This document shows positions 1 through 13,600 of a stretch of DNA of 64,000 bases, in pieces; within the stretch, counting starts at the first letter, position 1, and each line of letters opens with the position of its first letter. The notes under the pieces are model-generated. The model was not told where the DNA came from. It ran no database searches and saw only the letters and a program-made list of their open reading frames with translations. Both the position numbers and the translations under genes were made by a program. The DNA is from Megachile rotundata (lineage: Eukaryota > Arthropoda > Insecta > Hymenoptera > Megachilidae), in NCBI RefSeq assembly GCF_050947335.1, contig NW_027473733.1:62001-126000 (forward strand), read 5' to 3'.

Positions 1-3000
1 AGAGTAGTGAGTATAGTAATTCTCGTTCTATCGATCATATAAGCATAATATGGCTAATAATATGAGTTAGATTGATAATAATAAGAGTATTGAGTATAGT
101 AATTGTAGATCTATCGATCATTTAAGCATAATATGGCTAATAATATGAGTTAGATTGATAATAATAACAGTAATAAGTATAGTAATTGTCGTTCTATCGA
201 TAATATAACCATAATATGGCTAATAATATGATTTAGATTGATAATACTAAGAGTAGTGAGTATAGTAATTCTCGTTCTATCGATCATATATGCATAATAT
301 GGCTAATAATATGAGTTAGATTGATAATAATAAGAGTAATGAGTATAGTAATTGTAGTTCTATCGATCATTTATGCATAATATGGCTAATAATATGAGTT
401 AGATTGATAATAATAACAGTAATAAGTATAGTAATTGTCGTTCCATCGATAATATAACCATAATATGGCTAGTAATATGAGTTAGATTGATAATACTAAG
501 AGTAGTGAGTATAGTAATTCTCGTTCTATCGATCATATAAGCATAATATGGCTAATAATATGAGTTAGATTGATAATAATAAGAGTAATAACTACAGTAA
601 TTGTCGTTCTATCGATCATATAAGCATAATAAGGCTAATAATATGAGTTAGAGTGATAATACTAAGAGTAGTGAGTATAGTAATTCTCATTCTATCGATC
701 ATATAAGCATAATATGGCTAATAATATGAGTTAGATTGATAATAATAAGAGTAATGAGTATAGTAATTGTAGTTCTATCGATCATATCGGCATAATATGG
801 TTAATAATATGAGTTAGATTCATAATAATAAGAGTAATAAGTATAGTAATTTTCGTTCTTTCGATCATATAAGCATAATATGGCTAATAATATGAGTTAG
901 ATTGATAATAATAAGAGTAATAAGTATAGTAATTGTCGTTCTCTCGATCGTATAAGCATAATATGGCTAATAATATGAGTTAGGTTGATAATACTAAGAG
1001 TAGTGAGTATAGTAATTCTCGTTCTATCGATCATATAAGCATAATATGGCTAATAATATGAGTTAGATTGATAATAATAAGAGTAATGAGTATAGTAATT
1101 GTAGATCTATCGATCATTTAAGCATCATATGGCTAATAATATGAGTTAGATTGATAATAATAACAGTAATAAGTATAGTAATTGTCGTTCTATCGATAAT
1201 ATAGCCATAATATGGCTAATAATATGATTTAGATTGATAATACTAAGAGTAGTGGGTATAGTAATTCTCGTTCTATCGATCATATATGCATAATATGGCT
1301 AATAATATGAGTTAGATTGATAATAATAAGAGTAATAACTACAGTAATTGTCGTTCTATCGATCATATAAGCATAATAAGGCTAATAATATGATTTAGAG
1401 TGATAATACTAAGAGTAGTGAGTATAGTAATTCTCATTCTATCGATCATATAAGCATAATATGGCTAATAATATGAGTTAGATTGATAATAATAAGAGTA
1501 ATGAGTATAGTAATTGTCGTTCTATCGATCATTTAAGCATAATATGGGTAATAATATGAGTCAGATTGATAATAATAACAGTAATAAGTATAGTAATTGT
1601 CGTTCTATCGATCATATAAGCATAATATGGCTAATAATATGAGTTAGATTGATAATACTAAGAGTAGTGACTATAGTAATTCTCGTTTTATCGATCATAT
1701 AAGCATAATATGGCTAATAATATGAGTTAGATTGATAGTAATAAGAGTAATAAGTATAGTAATTGTCGTTCTATCGATCATATAAGCATAATAAGGCTAA
1801 TAATATGAGTTAGATTGATAATAATAAGAGTAATAAGTATAGTAATTGTCGTTCTCTCGATCATATAAGCATAATATGGCTAATAAGATGAGTTAGAGTG
1901 ATAATACTAAGAGTAGTGAGTATAGTAATTCTCATTCTATCGATCATTTAAGCATAATATGGCTAATAATATGAGTTAGATTGATAATAATAAGAGTAAC
2001 AACTAGAGTAATTGTCGTTCTATCGATCATATAAGCATAATATGGCTAATAATATGAGTTAGATTGATAATAATAACAGTAATAAGTATAGTAATTGTCG
2101 TTCTATCGATCATTTAAGCATAATATGGGTAATAATATGAGTCAGATTGATAATAATAACAGTAATATGTATAGTAATTGTCGTTCTATCGATAATATAA
2201 GCATAATATTGCTTATAATATGAGTTAGATTGATAATACTAAGAGTAGTGAGTATAGTAGTTCTCGTTCTATCAATCATATAAGCATAATATGGCTAATA
2301 ATATGAGTTAGATTGATAATAATAAGTGTAATAAGTATAGTAATTGTCGTTCTATCGATCATATAAGCATAATATGGCTAATAATATGAGTTAGATTGAT
2401 AATACTAAGAGTAGTGAGTATAGTAATTCTCGTTCTATCGATCATATAAGCATAATATGGCTACTAATATGAGTTAGATTGATAATAATAAGAGTAATGA
2501 GTATAGTAATTGTAGTTCTATCGATCATTTAAGCATAATATGGCTAATAATATGAGTTAGATTGATAATAATAAGAGTAATAAGTATAGTAATTGTCGTT
2601 CTCTCGATCATATAAGCATAATATGGCTAATAATATGAGTTAGATTGATAATACTAAGAGTAGTAAGTATAGTAATTCTCGTTCTATCGATCATATAAGC
2701 ATAATATGGCTAATAATATGAGTTAGATTGATAATAATAAGAGTAATGAGTATAGTAATTGTAGATCTATCGATCATATAAGCATAATATGGCTAATAAT
2801 ATGAGTTAGATTGATAATAATAAGAGTAATAAGTATAGTAATTGTCGTTCTCTCGATCATATAAGCATAATATGGCTAATAATATGAGTTAGATTGATAA
2901 TACTAAGAGTAGTAAGTATAGTAATTCTCGTTCTATCGATCATATAAGCATAATATGGCTAATAATATGAGTTAGATTGATAATAATAAGAGTAATGAGT

Positions 3001-4648
3001 ATAGTAATTGTAGATCTATCGATCATTTAAGCATCATATGGCTAATAATATGAGTTAGATTGATAATAATAACAGTAATAAGTATAGTAATTGTCGTTCT
3101 ATCGATCACTTAAGCATAATATGGGTAATAATATGAGTCAGATTGATAATAATAACAGTAATAAGTATAGTAATTGTCGTTCTATCGATAATATAAGCAT
3201 AATATGGCTAATAATATGAGTTAGATTGATAATACTAAGAGTAGTGAGTATAGTAGTTCTCGTTCTATCGATCATATAAGCATAATATGGCTAATAATAT
3301 GAGTTAGATTGATAATAATAAGAGTAATAAGTATAGTAATTGTCGTTCTATCGATCATATAAGCATAATATGGCTAATAATATGAGTTAGATTGATAATA
3401 CTAAGAGTAGTGAGTATAGTGATTCTCGTTCTATCGATCATATAAGCATAATATGGCTAATAATATGAGTTAGATTGATAATAATGAGAGTAATGAGTAT
3501 AATAATTGTAGATCTATCGATCATTTAAGCATAATATGGCTAATAATATGAGTTAGATTGATAATAATAACAGTAATAAGTATAGTAATTGTCGTTCTAT
3601 CGATAATATAACCATAATATGGCTAATAATATGAGTTAGATTGATAATACTAAGAGTAGTGAGTATAGTAATTCTCGTTCTATCGAACATATATGCATAA
3701 TATGGCTAATAATATGAGTTAGATTGATAATAATAAGAGTAATAACTACAGTAATTGTCGTTCTATCGATCATATAAGCATAATAAGGCTAATAATATGC
3801 GTTAGAGTGATAATACTAAGAGTAATAAGTATAGTAATTGTCGTTCTATCGATCATTTAAGCATAATATGGGTAATAATATGAGTCAGATTGATAATAAT
3901 AACAGTAATATGTATAGTAATTGTCGTTCTATCGATAATATAAGCATAATATTGCTAATAATATGAGTTAGATTGATAATACTAAGAGTAGTGAGTATAG
4001 TAGTTCTCGTTCTATCGAACATATAAGCATAATAAGGCTAATAATATGAGTTAGATTGATAATAATAAGAGTAATAAGTATAGTAATTGTCGTTCTCTCG
4101 ATCATATAAGCATAATATGGCTAATAAGATGAGTTAGAGTGATAATACTAAGAGTAGTGAGTATAGTAATTCTCATTCTATCGATCATTTAAGCATAATA
4201 TGGCTAATAATATGAGTTAGATTGATAATAATAAGAGTAACAACTAGAGTAATTGTCGTTCTATCGATCATATAAGCATAATATGGCTAATAATATGAGT
4301 TAGATTGATAATAATAACAGTAATAAGTATAGTAATTGTCGTTCTATCGATCATTTAAGCATAATATGGGTAATAATATGAGTCAGATTGATAATAATAA
4401 CAGTAATATGTATAGTAATTGTCGTTCTATCGATAATATAAGCATAATATTGCTAATAATATGAGTTAGATTGATAATACTAAGAGTAGTGAGTATAGTA
4501 GTTCTCGTTCTATCGATCATATAAGCATAATATGGCTAATAATATGAGTTAGATTGATAATAATAAGAGTAATAAGTATAGTAATTGTCGTTCTATCGAT
4601 CATATAAGCATAATATGGCTAATAATATGAGTTAGATTGATAATACTA
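1..4648 (+). repeat. HOR copy of 56 monomers
   Basis: The unit starts with a type A monomer followed by a B monomer with the agtattgag variant; the same pair restarts at 4,649, exactly 56 x 83 bp later. It holds an E monomer at 831. From about 1,392 the correspondence with the next copy changes from a 56-monomer to a 47-monomer shift (gattta at 1,392 and 5,293; atcaatc at 2,271 and 6,172). The next copy therefore lacks nine monomers (747 bp) present here, including the E monomer. Confidence 0.85.
831..913 (+). repeat. E-type monomer (ttttcgttctttcg), reference copy
   Basis: This variant has aattttcgttctttcg in place of aattgtcgttctatcg and follows a monomer with atatcggcataatatggtt and attcataat. 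Its aatttt marker recurs at 848, 9,065, 11,472, 15,124, 17,531, 21,100, 25,250, 28,321 and 40,024, always a whole number of monomers apart (99, 29, 44, 29, 43, 50, 37 and 141). After 40 kb the same slot carries ordinary gtcgttctatcg sequence, so this makes a useful landmark for aligning HOR copies. Confidence 0.9.
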
Positions 4649-7600
4649 AGAGTAGTGAGTATAGTAATTCTCGTTCTATCGATCATATAAGCATAATATG
4701 GCTAATAATATGAGTTAGATTGATAATAATAAGAGTATTGAGTATAGTAATTGTAGATCTATCGATCATTTAAGCATAATATGGCTAATAATATGAGTTA
4801 GATTGATAATAATAACAGTAATAAGTATAGTAATTGTCGTTCTATCGATAATATAACCATAATATGGCTAATAATATGATTTAGATTGATAATACTAAGA
4901 GTAGTGAGTATAGTAATTCTCGTTCTATCGATCATATATGCATAATATGGCTAATAATATGAGTTAGATTGATAATAATAAGAGTAATGAGTATAGTAAT
5001 TGTAGTTCTATCGATCATTTATGCATAATATGGCTAATAATATGAGTTAGATTGATAATAATAACAGTAATAAGTATAGTAATTGTCGTTCCATCGATAA
5101 TATAACCATAATATGGCTAGTAATATGAGTTAGATTGATAATACTAAGAGTAGTGAGTATAGTAATTCTCGTTCTATCGATCATATAAGCATAATATGGC
5201 TAATAATATGAGTTAGATTGATAATAATAAGAGTAATAACTACAGTAATTGTCGTTCTATCGATCATATAAGCATAATAAGGCTAATAATATGATTTAGA
5301 GTGATAATACTAAGAGTAGTGAGTATAGTAATTCTCATTCTATCGATCATATAAGCATAATATGGCTAATAATATGAGTTAGATTGATAATAATAAGAGT
5401 AATGAGTATAGTAATTGTCGTTCTATCGATCATTTAAGCATAATATGGGTAATAATATGAGTCAGATTGATAATAATAACAGTAATAAGTATAGTAATTG
5501 TCGTTCTATCGATCATATAAGCATAATATGGCTAATAATATGAGTTAGATTGATAATACTAAGAGTAGTGACTATAGTAATTCTCGTTTTATCGATCATA
5601 TAAGCATAATATGGCTAATAATATGAGTTAGATTGATAGTAATAAGAGTAATAAGTATAGTAATTGTCGTTCTATCGATCATATAAGCATAATAAGGCTA
5701 ATAATATGAGTTAGATTGATAATAATAAGAGTAATAAGTATAGTAATTGTCGTTCTCTCGATCATATAAGCATAATATGGCTAATAAGATGAGTTAGAGT
5801 GATAATACTAAGAGTAGTGAGTATAGTAATTCTCATTCTATCGATCATTTAAGCATAATATGGCTAATAATATGAGTTAGATTGATAATAATAAGAGTAA
5901 CAACTAGAGTAATTGTCGTTCTATCGATCATATAAGCATAATATGGCTAATAATATGAGTTAGATTGATAATAATAACAGTAATAAGTATAGTAATTGTC
6001 GTTCTATCGATCATTTAAGCATAATATGGGTAATAATATGAGTCAGATTGATAATAATAACAGTAATATGTATAGTAATTGTCGTTCTATCGATAATATA
6101 AGCATAATATTGCTAATAATATGAGTTAGATTGATAATACTAAGAGTAGTGAGTATAGTAGTTCTCGTTCTATCAATCATATAAGCATAATATGGCTAAT
6201 AATATGAGTTAGATTGATAATAATAAGTGTAATAAGTATAGTAATTGTCGTTCTATCGATCATATAAGCATAATATGGCTAATAATATGAGTTAGATTGA
6301 TAATACTAAGAGTAGTGAGTATAGTAATTCTCGTTCTATCGATCATATAAGCATAATATGGCTACTAATATGAGTTAGATTGATAATAATAAGAGTATTG
6401 AGTATAGTAATTGTAGATCTATCGATCATTTAAGCATAATATGGCTAATAATATGAGTTAGATTGATAATAATAACAGTAATAAGTATAGTAATTGTCAT
6501 TCTATCGATAATATAAGCATAATATGGCTAATAATATGAGTTAGATTGATAATACTAAGAGTAGTGAGTATAGTAATTCTCGTTCTATCGATCATATAAG
6601 CATAATATGGCTACTAATATGAGTTAGATTGATAATAATAAGAGTATTGAGTATAGTAATTGTAGATCTATCGATCATTTAAGCATAATATGGCTAATAA
6701 TATGAGTTAGATTGATAATAATAACAGTAATAAGTATAGTAATTGTCATTCTATCGATAATATAACCATAATATGGCTAATAATATGATTTAGATTGATA
6801 ATACTAAGAGTAGTGAGTATAGTAATTCTCGTTCTATCGATCATATATGCATAATATGGCTAATAATATGACTTAGATTGATAATAATAAGAGTAATGAG
6901 TATAGTAATTGTAGTTCTATCGATCATTTAAGCATAATATGGCTAATAATATGAGTTAGATTGATAATAATAAGAGTAATAAGTATAGTAATTGTCGTTC
7001 TCTCGATCATATAAGCCTAATATGGCTAATAATATGAGTTAGATTGATAATACTAAGAGTAGTAAGTATAGTAATTCTCGTTCTATCGATCATATAAGCA
7101 TAATATGGCTAATAATATGAGTTAGATTGATAATAATAAGAGTAATGAGTATAGTAATTGTAGATCTATCGATCATATAAGCATAATATGGCTAATAATA
7201 TGAGTTAGATTGATAATAATAAGAGTAATAAGTATAGTAATTGTCGTTCTCTCGATCATATAAGCATAATATGGCTAATAATATGAGTTAGATTGATAAT
7301 ACTAAGAGTAGTAAGTATAGTAATTCTCGTTCTATCGATCATATAAGCATAATATGGCTAATAATATGAGTTAGATTGATAATAATAAGAGTAATGAGTA
7401 TAGTAATTGTAGATCTATCGATCATTTAAGCATCATATGGCTAATAATATGAGTTAGATTGATAATAATAACAGTAATAACTATAGTAATTGTCGTTCTA
7501 TCGATCACTTAAGCATAATATGGGTAATAATATGAGTCAGATTGATAATAATAACAGTAATAAGTATAGTAATTGTCGTTCTATCGATAATATAAGCATA

Positions 7601-10600
7601 ATATGGCTAATAATATGAGTTAGATTGATAATACTAAGAGTAGTGAGTATAGTGATTCTCGTTCTATCGATCATATAAGCATAATATGGCTAATAATATG
7701 AGTTAGATTGATAATAATGAGAGTAATGAGTATAATAATTGTAGATCTATCGATCATTTAAGCATAATATGGCTAATAATATGAGTTAGATTGATAATAA
7801 TAACAGTAATAAGTATAGTAATTGTCGTTCTATCGATAATATAACCATAATATGGCTAATAATATGAGTTAGATTGATAATACTAAGAGTAGTGAGTATA
7901 GTAATTCTCGTTCTATCGAACATATATGCATAATATGGCTAATAATATGAGTTAGATTGATAATAATAAGAGTAATTACTACAGTAATTGTCGTTCTATC
8001 GATCATATAAGCATAATAAGGCTAATAATATGAGTTAGAGTGATAATACTAAGAGTAGTGAGTATAGTAATTCTCATTCTATCGATCATATAAGCATAAT
8101 ATGGCTAATAATATGAGTTAGATTGATAATAATAAGAGTAATGAGTATAGTAATTGTAGTTCTATCGATCATTTAAGCATAATATGGCTAATAATATGAG
8201 TCAGATTGATAATAATAAGAGTAATTAGTATAGTAATTGTCGTTCTATCGATCATATAAGCATAATATGGCTAATAATATGAGTTAGATTGATAATAATA
8301 ACAGTAATAAGTATAGTAATTGTCGTTCTATCGATCATTTAAGCATAATATGGGTAATAATATGAGTCAGATTGATAATAATAACAGTAATATGTATAGT
8401 AATTCTCGTTCTATCGATCATATAACCATAATATGGCTAATAATATGATTTAGATTGATAATACTAAGAGTAGTGAGTATAGTAATTGTCGTTCTATCGA
8501 TCATTTAAGCATAATATGGGTAATAATATGAGTCAGATTGATAATAATAACAGTAATATGTATAGTAATTCTCGTTCTATCGATCATTTATGCATAATAT
8601 GGCTAATAATATGAGTTAGATTGATAATAATAACAGTAATAAGTATAGTAATTGTCGTTCCATCGATAATATAACCATAATATGGCTAGTAATATGAGTT
8701 AGATTGATAATACTAAGAGTAGTGAGTATAGTAATTCTCGTTCTATCGATCATATAAGCATAATATGGCTAATAATATGAGTTAGATTGATAATAATAAG
8801 AGTAATAACTACAGTAATTGTCGTTCTATCGATCATATAAGCATAATAAGGCTAATAATATGAGTTAGAGTGATAATACTAAGAGTAGTGAGTATAGTAA
8901 TTCTCATTCTATCGATCATATAAGCATAATATGGCTAATAATATGAGTTAGATTGATAATAATAAGAGTAATGAGTATAGTAATTGTAGTTCTATCGATC
9001 ATATCGGCATAATATGGTTAATAATATGAGTTAGATTCATAATAATAAGAGTAATAAGTATAGTAATTTTCGTTCTTTCGATCATATAAGCATAATATGG
9101 CTAATAATATGAGTTAGATTGATAATAATAAGAGTAATAAGTATAGTAATTGTCGTTCTCTCGATCATATAAGCATAATATGGCTAATAATATGAGTTAG
9201 ATTGATAATACTAAGAGTAGTGAGTATAGTAATTCTCGTTCTATCGATCATATAAGCATAATATGGCTAATAATATGAGTTAGATTGATAATAATAAGAG
9301 TAATGAGTATAGTAATTGTAGATCTATCGATCATTTAAGCATCATATGGCTAATAATATGAGTTAGATTGATAATAATAACAGTAATAAGTATAGTAATT
9401 GTCGTTCTATTGATAATATAGCCATAATATGGCTAATAATATGATTTAGATTGATAATACTAAGAGTAGTGAGTATAGTAATTCTCGTTCTATCGATCAT
9501 ATATGCATAATATGGCTAATAATATGAGTTAGATTGATAATAATAAGAGTAATAACTACAGTAATTGTCGTTCTATCGATCATATAAGCATAATAAGGCT
9601 AATAATATGATTTAGAGTGATAATACTAAGAGTAGTGAGTATAGTAATTCTCATTCTATCGATCATATAAGCATAATATGGCTAATAATATGAGTTAGAT
9701 TGATAATAATAAGAGTAATGAGTATAGTAATTGTCGTTCTATCGATCATTTAAGCATAATATGGGTAATAATATGAGTCAGATTGATAATAATAACAGTA
9801 ATAAGTATAGTAATTGTCGTTCTATCGATCATATAAGCATAATATGGCTAATAATATGAGTTAGATTGATAATACTAAGAGTAGTGACTATAGTAATTCT
9901 CGTTTTATCGATCATATAAGCATAATATGGCTAATAATATGAGTTAGATTGATAGTAATAAGAGTAATAAGTATAGTAATTGTCGTTCTATCGATCATAT
10001 AAGCATAATAAGGCTAATAATATGAGTTAGATTGATAATAATAAGAGTAATAAGTATAGTAATTGTCGTTCTCTCGATCATATAAGCATAATATGGCTAA
10101 TAAGATGAGTTAGAGTGATAATACTAAGAGTAGTGAGTATAGTAATTCTCATTCTATCGATCATTTAAGCATAATATGGCTAATAATATGAGTTAGATTG
10201 ATAATAATAAGAGTAACAACTAGAGTAATTGTCGTTCTATCGATCATATAAGCATAATATGGCTAATAATATGAGTTAGATTGATAATAATAACAGTAAT
10301 AAGTATAGTAATTGTCGTTCTATCGATCATTTAAGCATAATATGGGTAATAATATGAGTCAGATTGATAATAATAACAGTAATATGTATAGTAATTGTCG
10401 TTCTATCGATAATATAAGCATAATATTGCTAATAATATGAGTTAGATTGATAATACTAAGAGTAGTGAGTATAGTAGTTCTCGTTCTATCAATCATATAA
10501 GCATAATATGGCTAATAATATGAGTTAGATTGATAATAATAAGTGTAATAAGTATAGTAATTGTCGTTCTATCGATCATATAAGCATAATATGGCTAATA

Positions 10601-10624
10601 ATATGAGTTAGATTGATAATACTA
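4649..10624 (+). repeat. HOR copy of 72 monomers (5,976 bp)
   Basis: The unit runs from the A/agtattgag start marker at 4,649 to the same marker at 10,625, exactly 72 x 83 bp. Compared with the copy at base 1, it has lost nine monomers near 5,283, where the D monomer is followed by a gatttagag variant instead of gagttagag. It gained a three-monomer duplication at 6.3-6.8 kb and a further segment with an E monomer (marker at 9,065). It therefore matches its neighbours in pieces, with whole-monomer insertions and deletions between them. Confidence 0.82.
6300..6860 (+). repeat. three-monomer (249 bp) tandem duplication
   Basis: Two private markers each appear twice, 249 bp apart: ggctactaat at about 6,361 and 6,610, and gtcattctatcgat at about 6,497 and 6,746. 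In the second copy the following monomer reads ataaccat, while the first reads ataagcat. The boundaries are approximate because adjacent monomers are so similar. This is a local A-B-C triplet duplication inside the 72-monomer copy. Confidence 0.8.
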
Positions 10625-13600
10625 AGAGTAGTGAGTATAGTAATTCTCGTTCTATCGATCATATAAGCATAATATGGCTAATAATATGAGTTAGATTGAT
10701 AATAATAAGAGTATTGAGTATAGTAATTGTAGATCTATCGATCATTTAAGCATAATATGGCTAATAATATGAGTTAGATTGATAATAATAACAGTAATAA
10801 GTATAGTAATTGTCGTTCTATCGATAATATAACCATAATATGGCTAATAATATGATTTAGATTGATAATACTAAGAGTAGTGAGTATAGTAATTCTCGTT
10901 CTATCGATCATATATGCATAATATGGCTAATAATATGAGTTAGATTGATAATAATAAGAGTAATGAGTATAGTAATTGTAGTTCCATCGATCATTTATGC
11001 ATAATATGGCTAATAATATGAGTTAGATTGATAATAATAACAGTAATAAGTATAGTAATTGTCGTTCCATCGATAATATAACCATAATATGGCTAGTAAT
11101 ATGAGTTAGATTGATAATACTAAGAGTAGTGAGTATAGTAATTCTCGTTCTATCGATCATATAAGCATAATATGGCTAATAATATGAGTTAGATTGATAA
11201 TAATAAGAGTAATAACTACAGTAATTGTCGTTCTATCGATCATATAAGCATAATAAGGCTAATAATATGAGTTAGAGTGATAATACTAAGAGTAGTGAGT
11301 ATAGTAATTCTCATTCTATCGATCATATAAGCATAATATGGCTAATAATATGAGTTAGATTGATAATAATAAGAGTAATGAGTATAGTAATTGTAGTTCT
11401 ATCGATCATATCGGCATAATATGGTTAATAATATGAGTTAGATTCATAATAATAAGAGTAATAAGTATAGTAATTTTCGTTCTTTCGATCATATAAGCAT
11501 AATATGGCTAATAATATGAGTTAGATTGATAATAATAAGAGTAATAAGTATAGTAATTGTCGTTCTCTCGATCATATAAGCATAATATGGCTAATAATAT
11601 GAGTTAGATTGATAATACTAAGAGTAGTGAGTATAGTAATTCTCGTTCTATCGATCATATAAGCATAATATGGCTAATAATATGAGTTAGATTGATAATA
11701 ATAAGAGTAATGAGTATAGTAATTGTAGATCTATCGATCATTTAAGCATCATATGGCTAATAATATGAGTTAGATTGATAATAATAACAGTAATAAGTAT
11801 AGTAATTGTCGTTCTATCGATAATATAGCCATAATATGGCTAATAATATGATTTAGATTGATAATACTAAGAGTAGTGAGTATAGTAATTCTCGTTCTAT
11901 CGATCATATATGCATAATATGGCTAATAATATGAGTTAGATTGATAATAATAAGAGTAATAACTACAGTAATTGTCGTTCTATCGATCATATAAGCATAA
12001 TAAGGCTAATAATATGATTTAGAGTGATAATACTAAGAGTAGTGAGTATAGTAATTCTCATTCTATCGATCATATAAGCATAATATGGCTAATAATATGA
12101 GTTAGATTGATAATAATAAGAGTAATGAGTATAGTAATTGTCGTTCTATCGATCATTTAAGCATAATATGGGTAATAATATGAGTCAGATTGATAATAAT
12201 AACAGTAATAAGTATAGTAATTGTCGTTCTATCGATCATATAAGCATAATATGGCTAATAATATGAGTTAGATTGATAATACTAAGAGTAGTGACTATAG
12301 TAATTCTCGTTTTATCGATCATATAAGCATAATATGGCTAATAATATGAGTTAGATTGATAGTAATAAGAGTAATAAGTATAGTAATTGTCGTTCTATCG
12401 ATCATATAAGCATAATAAGGCTAATAATATGAGTTAGATTGATAATAATAAGAGTAATAAGTATAGTAATTGTCGTTCTCTCGATCATATAAGCATAATA
12501 TGGCTACTAATATGAGTTGGATTGATAATAATAAGAGTATTGAGTATAGTAATTGTAGATCTATCGATCATTTAAGCATAATATGGCTAATAATATGAGT
12601 TAGATTGATAATAATAACAGTAATAAGTATAGTAATTGTCGTTCTATCGATAATATAACCATAATATGGCTAATAATATGATTTAGATTGATAATACTAA
12701 GAGTAGTGAGTATAGTAATTCTCGTTCTATCGATCATATATGCATAATATGGCTAATAATATGACTTAGATTGATAATAATAAGAGTAATGAGTATAGTA
12801 ATTGTAGTTCTATCGATCATTTAAGCATAATATGGCTAATAATATGAGTTAGATTGATAATAATAAGAGTAATAAGTATAGTAATTGTCGTTCTCTCGAT
12901 CATATAAGCCTAATATGGCTAATAATATGAGTTAGATTGATAATACTAAGAGTAGTAAGTATAGTAATTCTCGTTCTATCGATCATATAAGCATAATATG
13001 GCTAATAATATGAGTTAGATTGATAATAATAAGAGTAATGAGTATAGTAATTGTAGATCTATCGATCATATAAGCATAATATGGCTAATAATATGAGTTA
13101 GATTGATAATAATAAGAGTAATAAGTATAGTAATTGTCGTTCTCTCGATCATATAAGCATAATATGGCTAATAATATGAGTTAGATTGATAATACTAAGA
13201 GTAGTAAGTATAGTAATTCTCGTTCTATCGATCATATAAGCATAATATGGCTAATAATATGAGTTAGATTGATAATAATAAGAGTAATGAGTATAGTAAT
13301 TGTAGATCTATCGATCATTTAAGCATCATATGGCTAATAATATGAGTTAGATTGATAATAATAACAGAAATAACTATAGTAATTGTCGTTCTATCGATCA
13401 CTTAAGCATAATATGGGTAATAATATGAGTCAGATTGATAATAATAACAGTAATAAGTATAGTAATTGTCGTTCTATCGATAATATAAGCATAATATGGC
13501 TAATAATATGAGTTAGATTGATAATACTAAGAGTAGTGAGTATAGTAGTTCTCGTTCTATCGATCATATAAGCATAATATGGCTAATAATATGAGTTAGA

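Noticed and set aside
831..913. CENP-B-box-like motif in the E monomer (ttttcgttctttcg)
   Set aside because: It shares a TTCG start with the known box, but the required CGGG part at the right spacing is absent.
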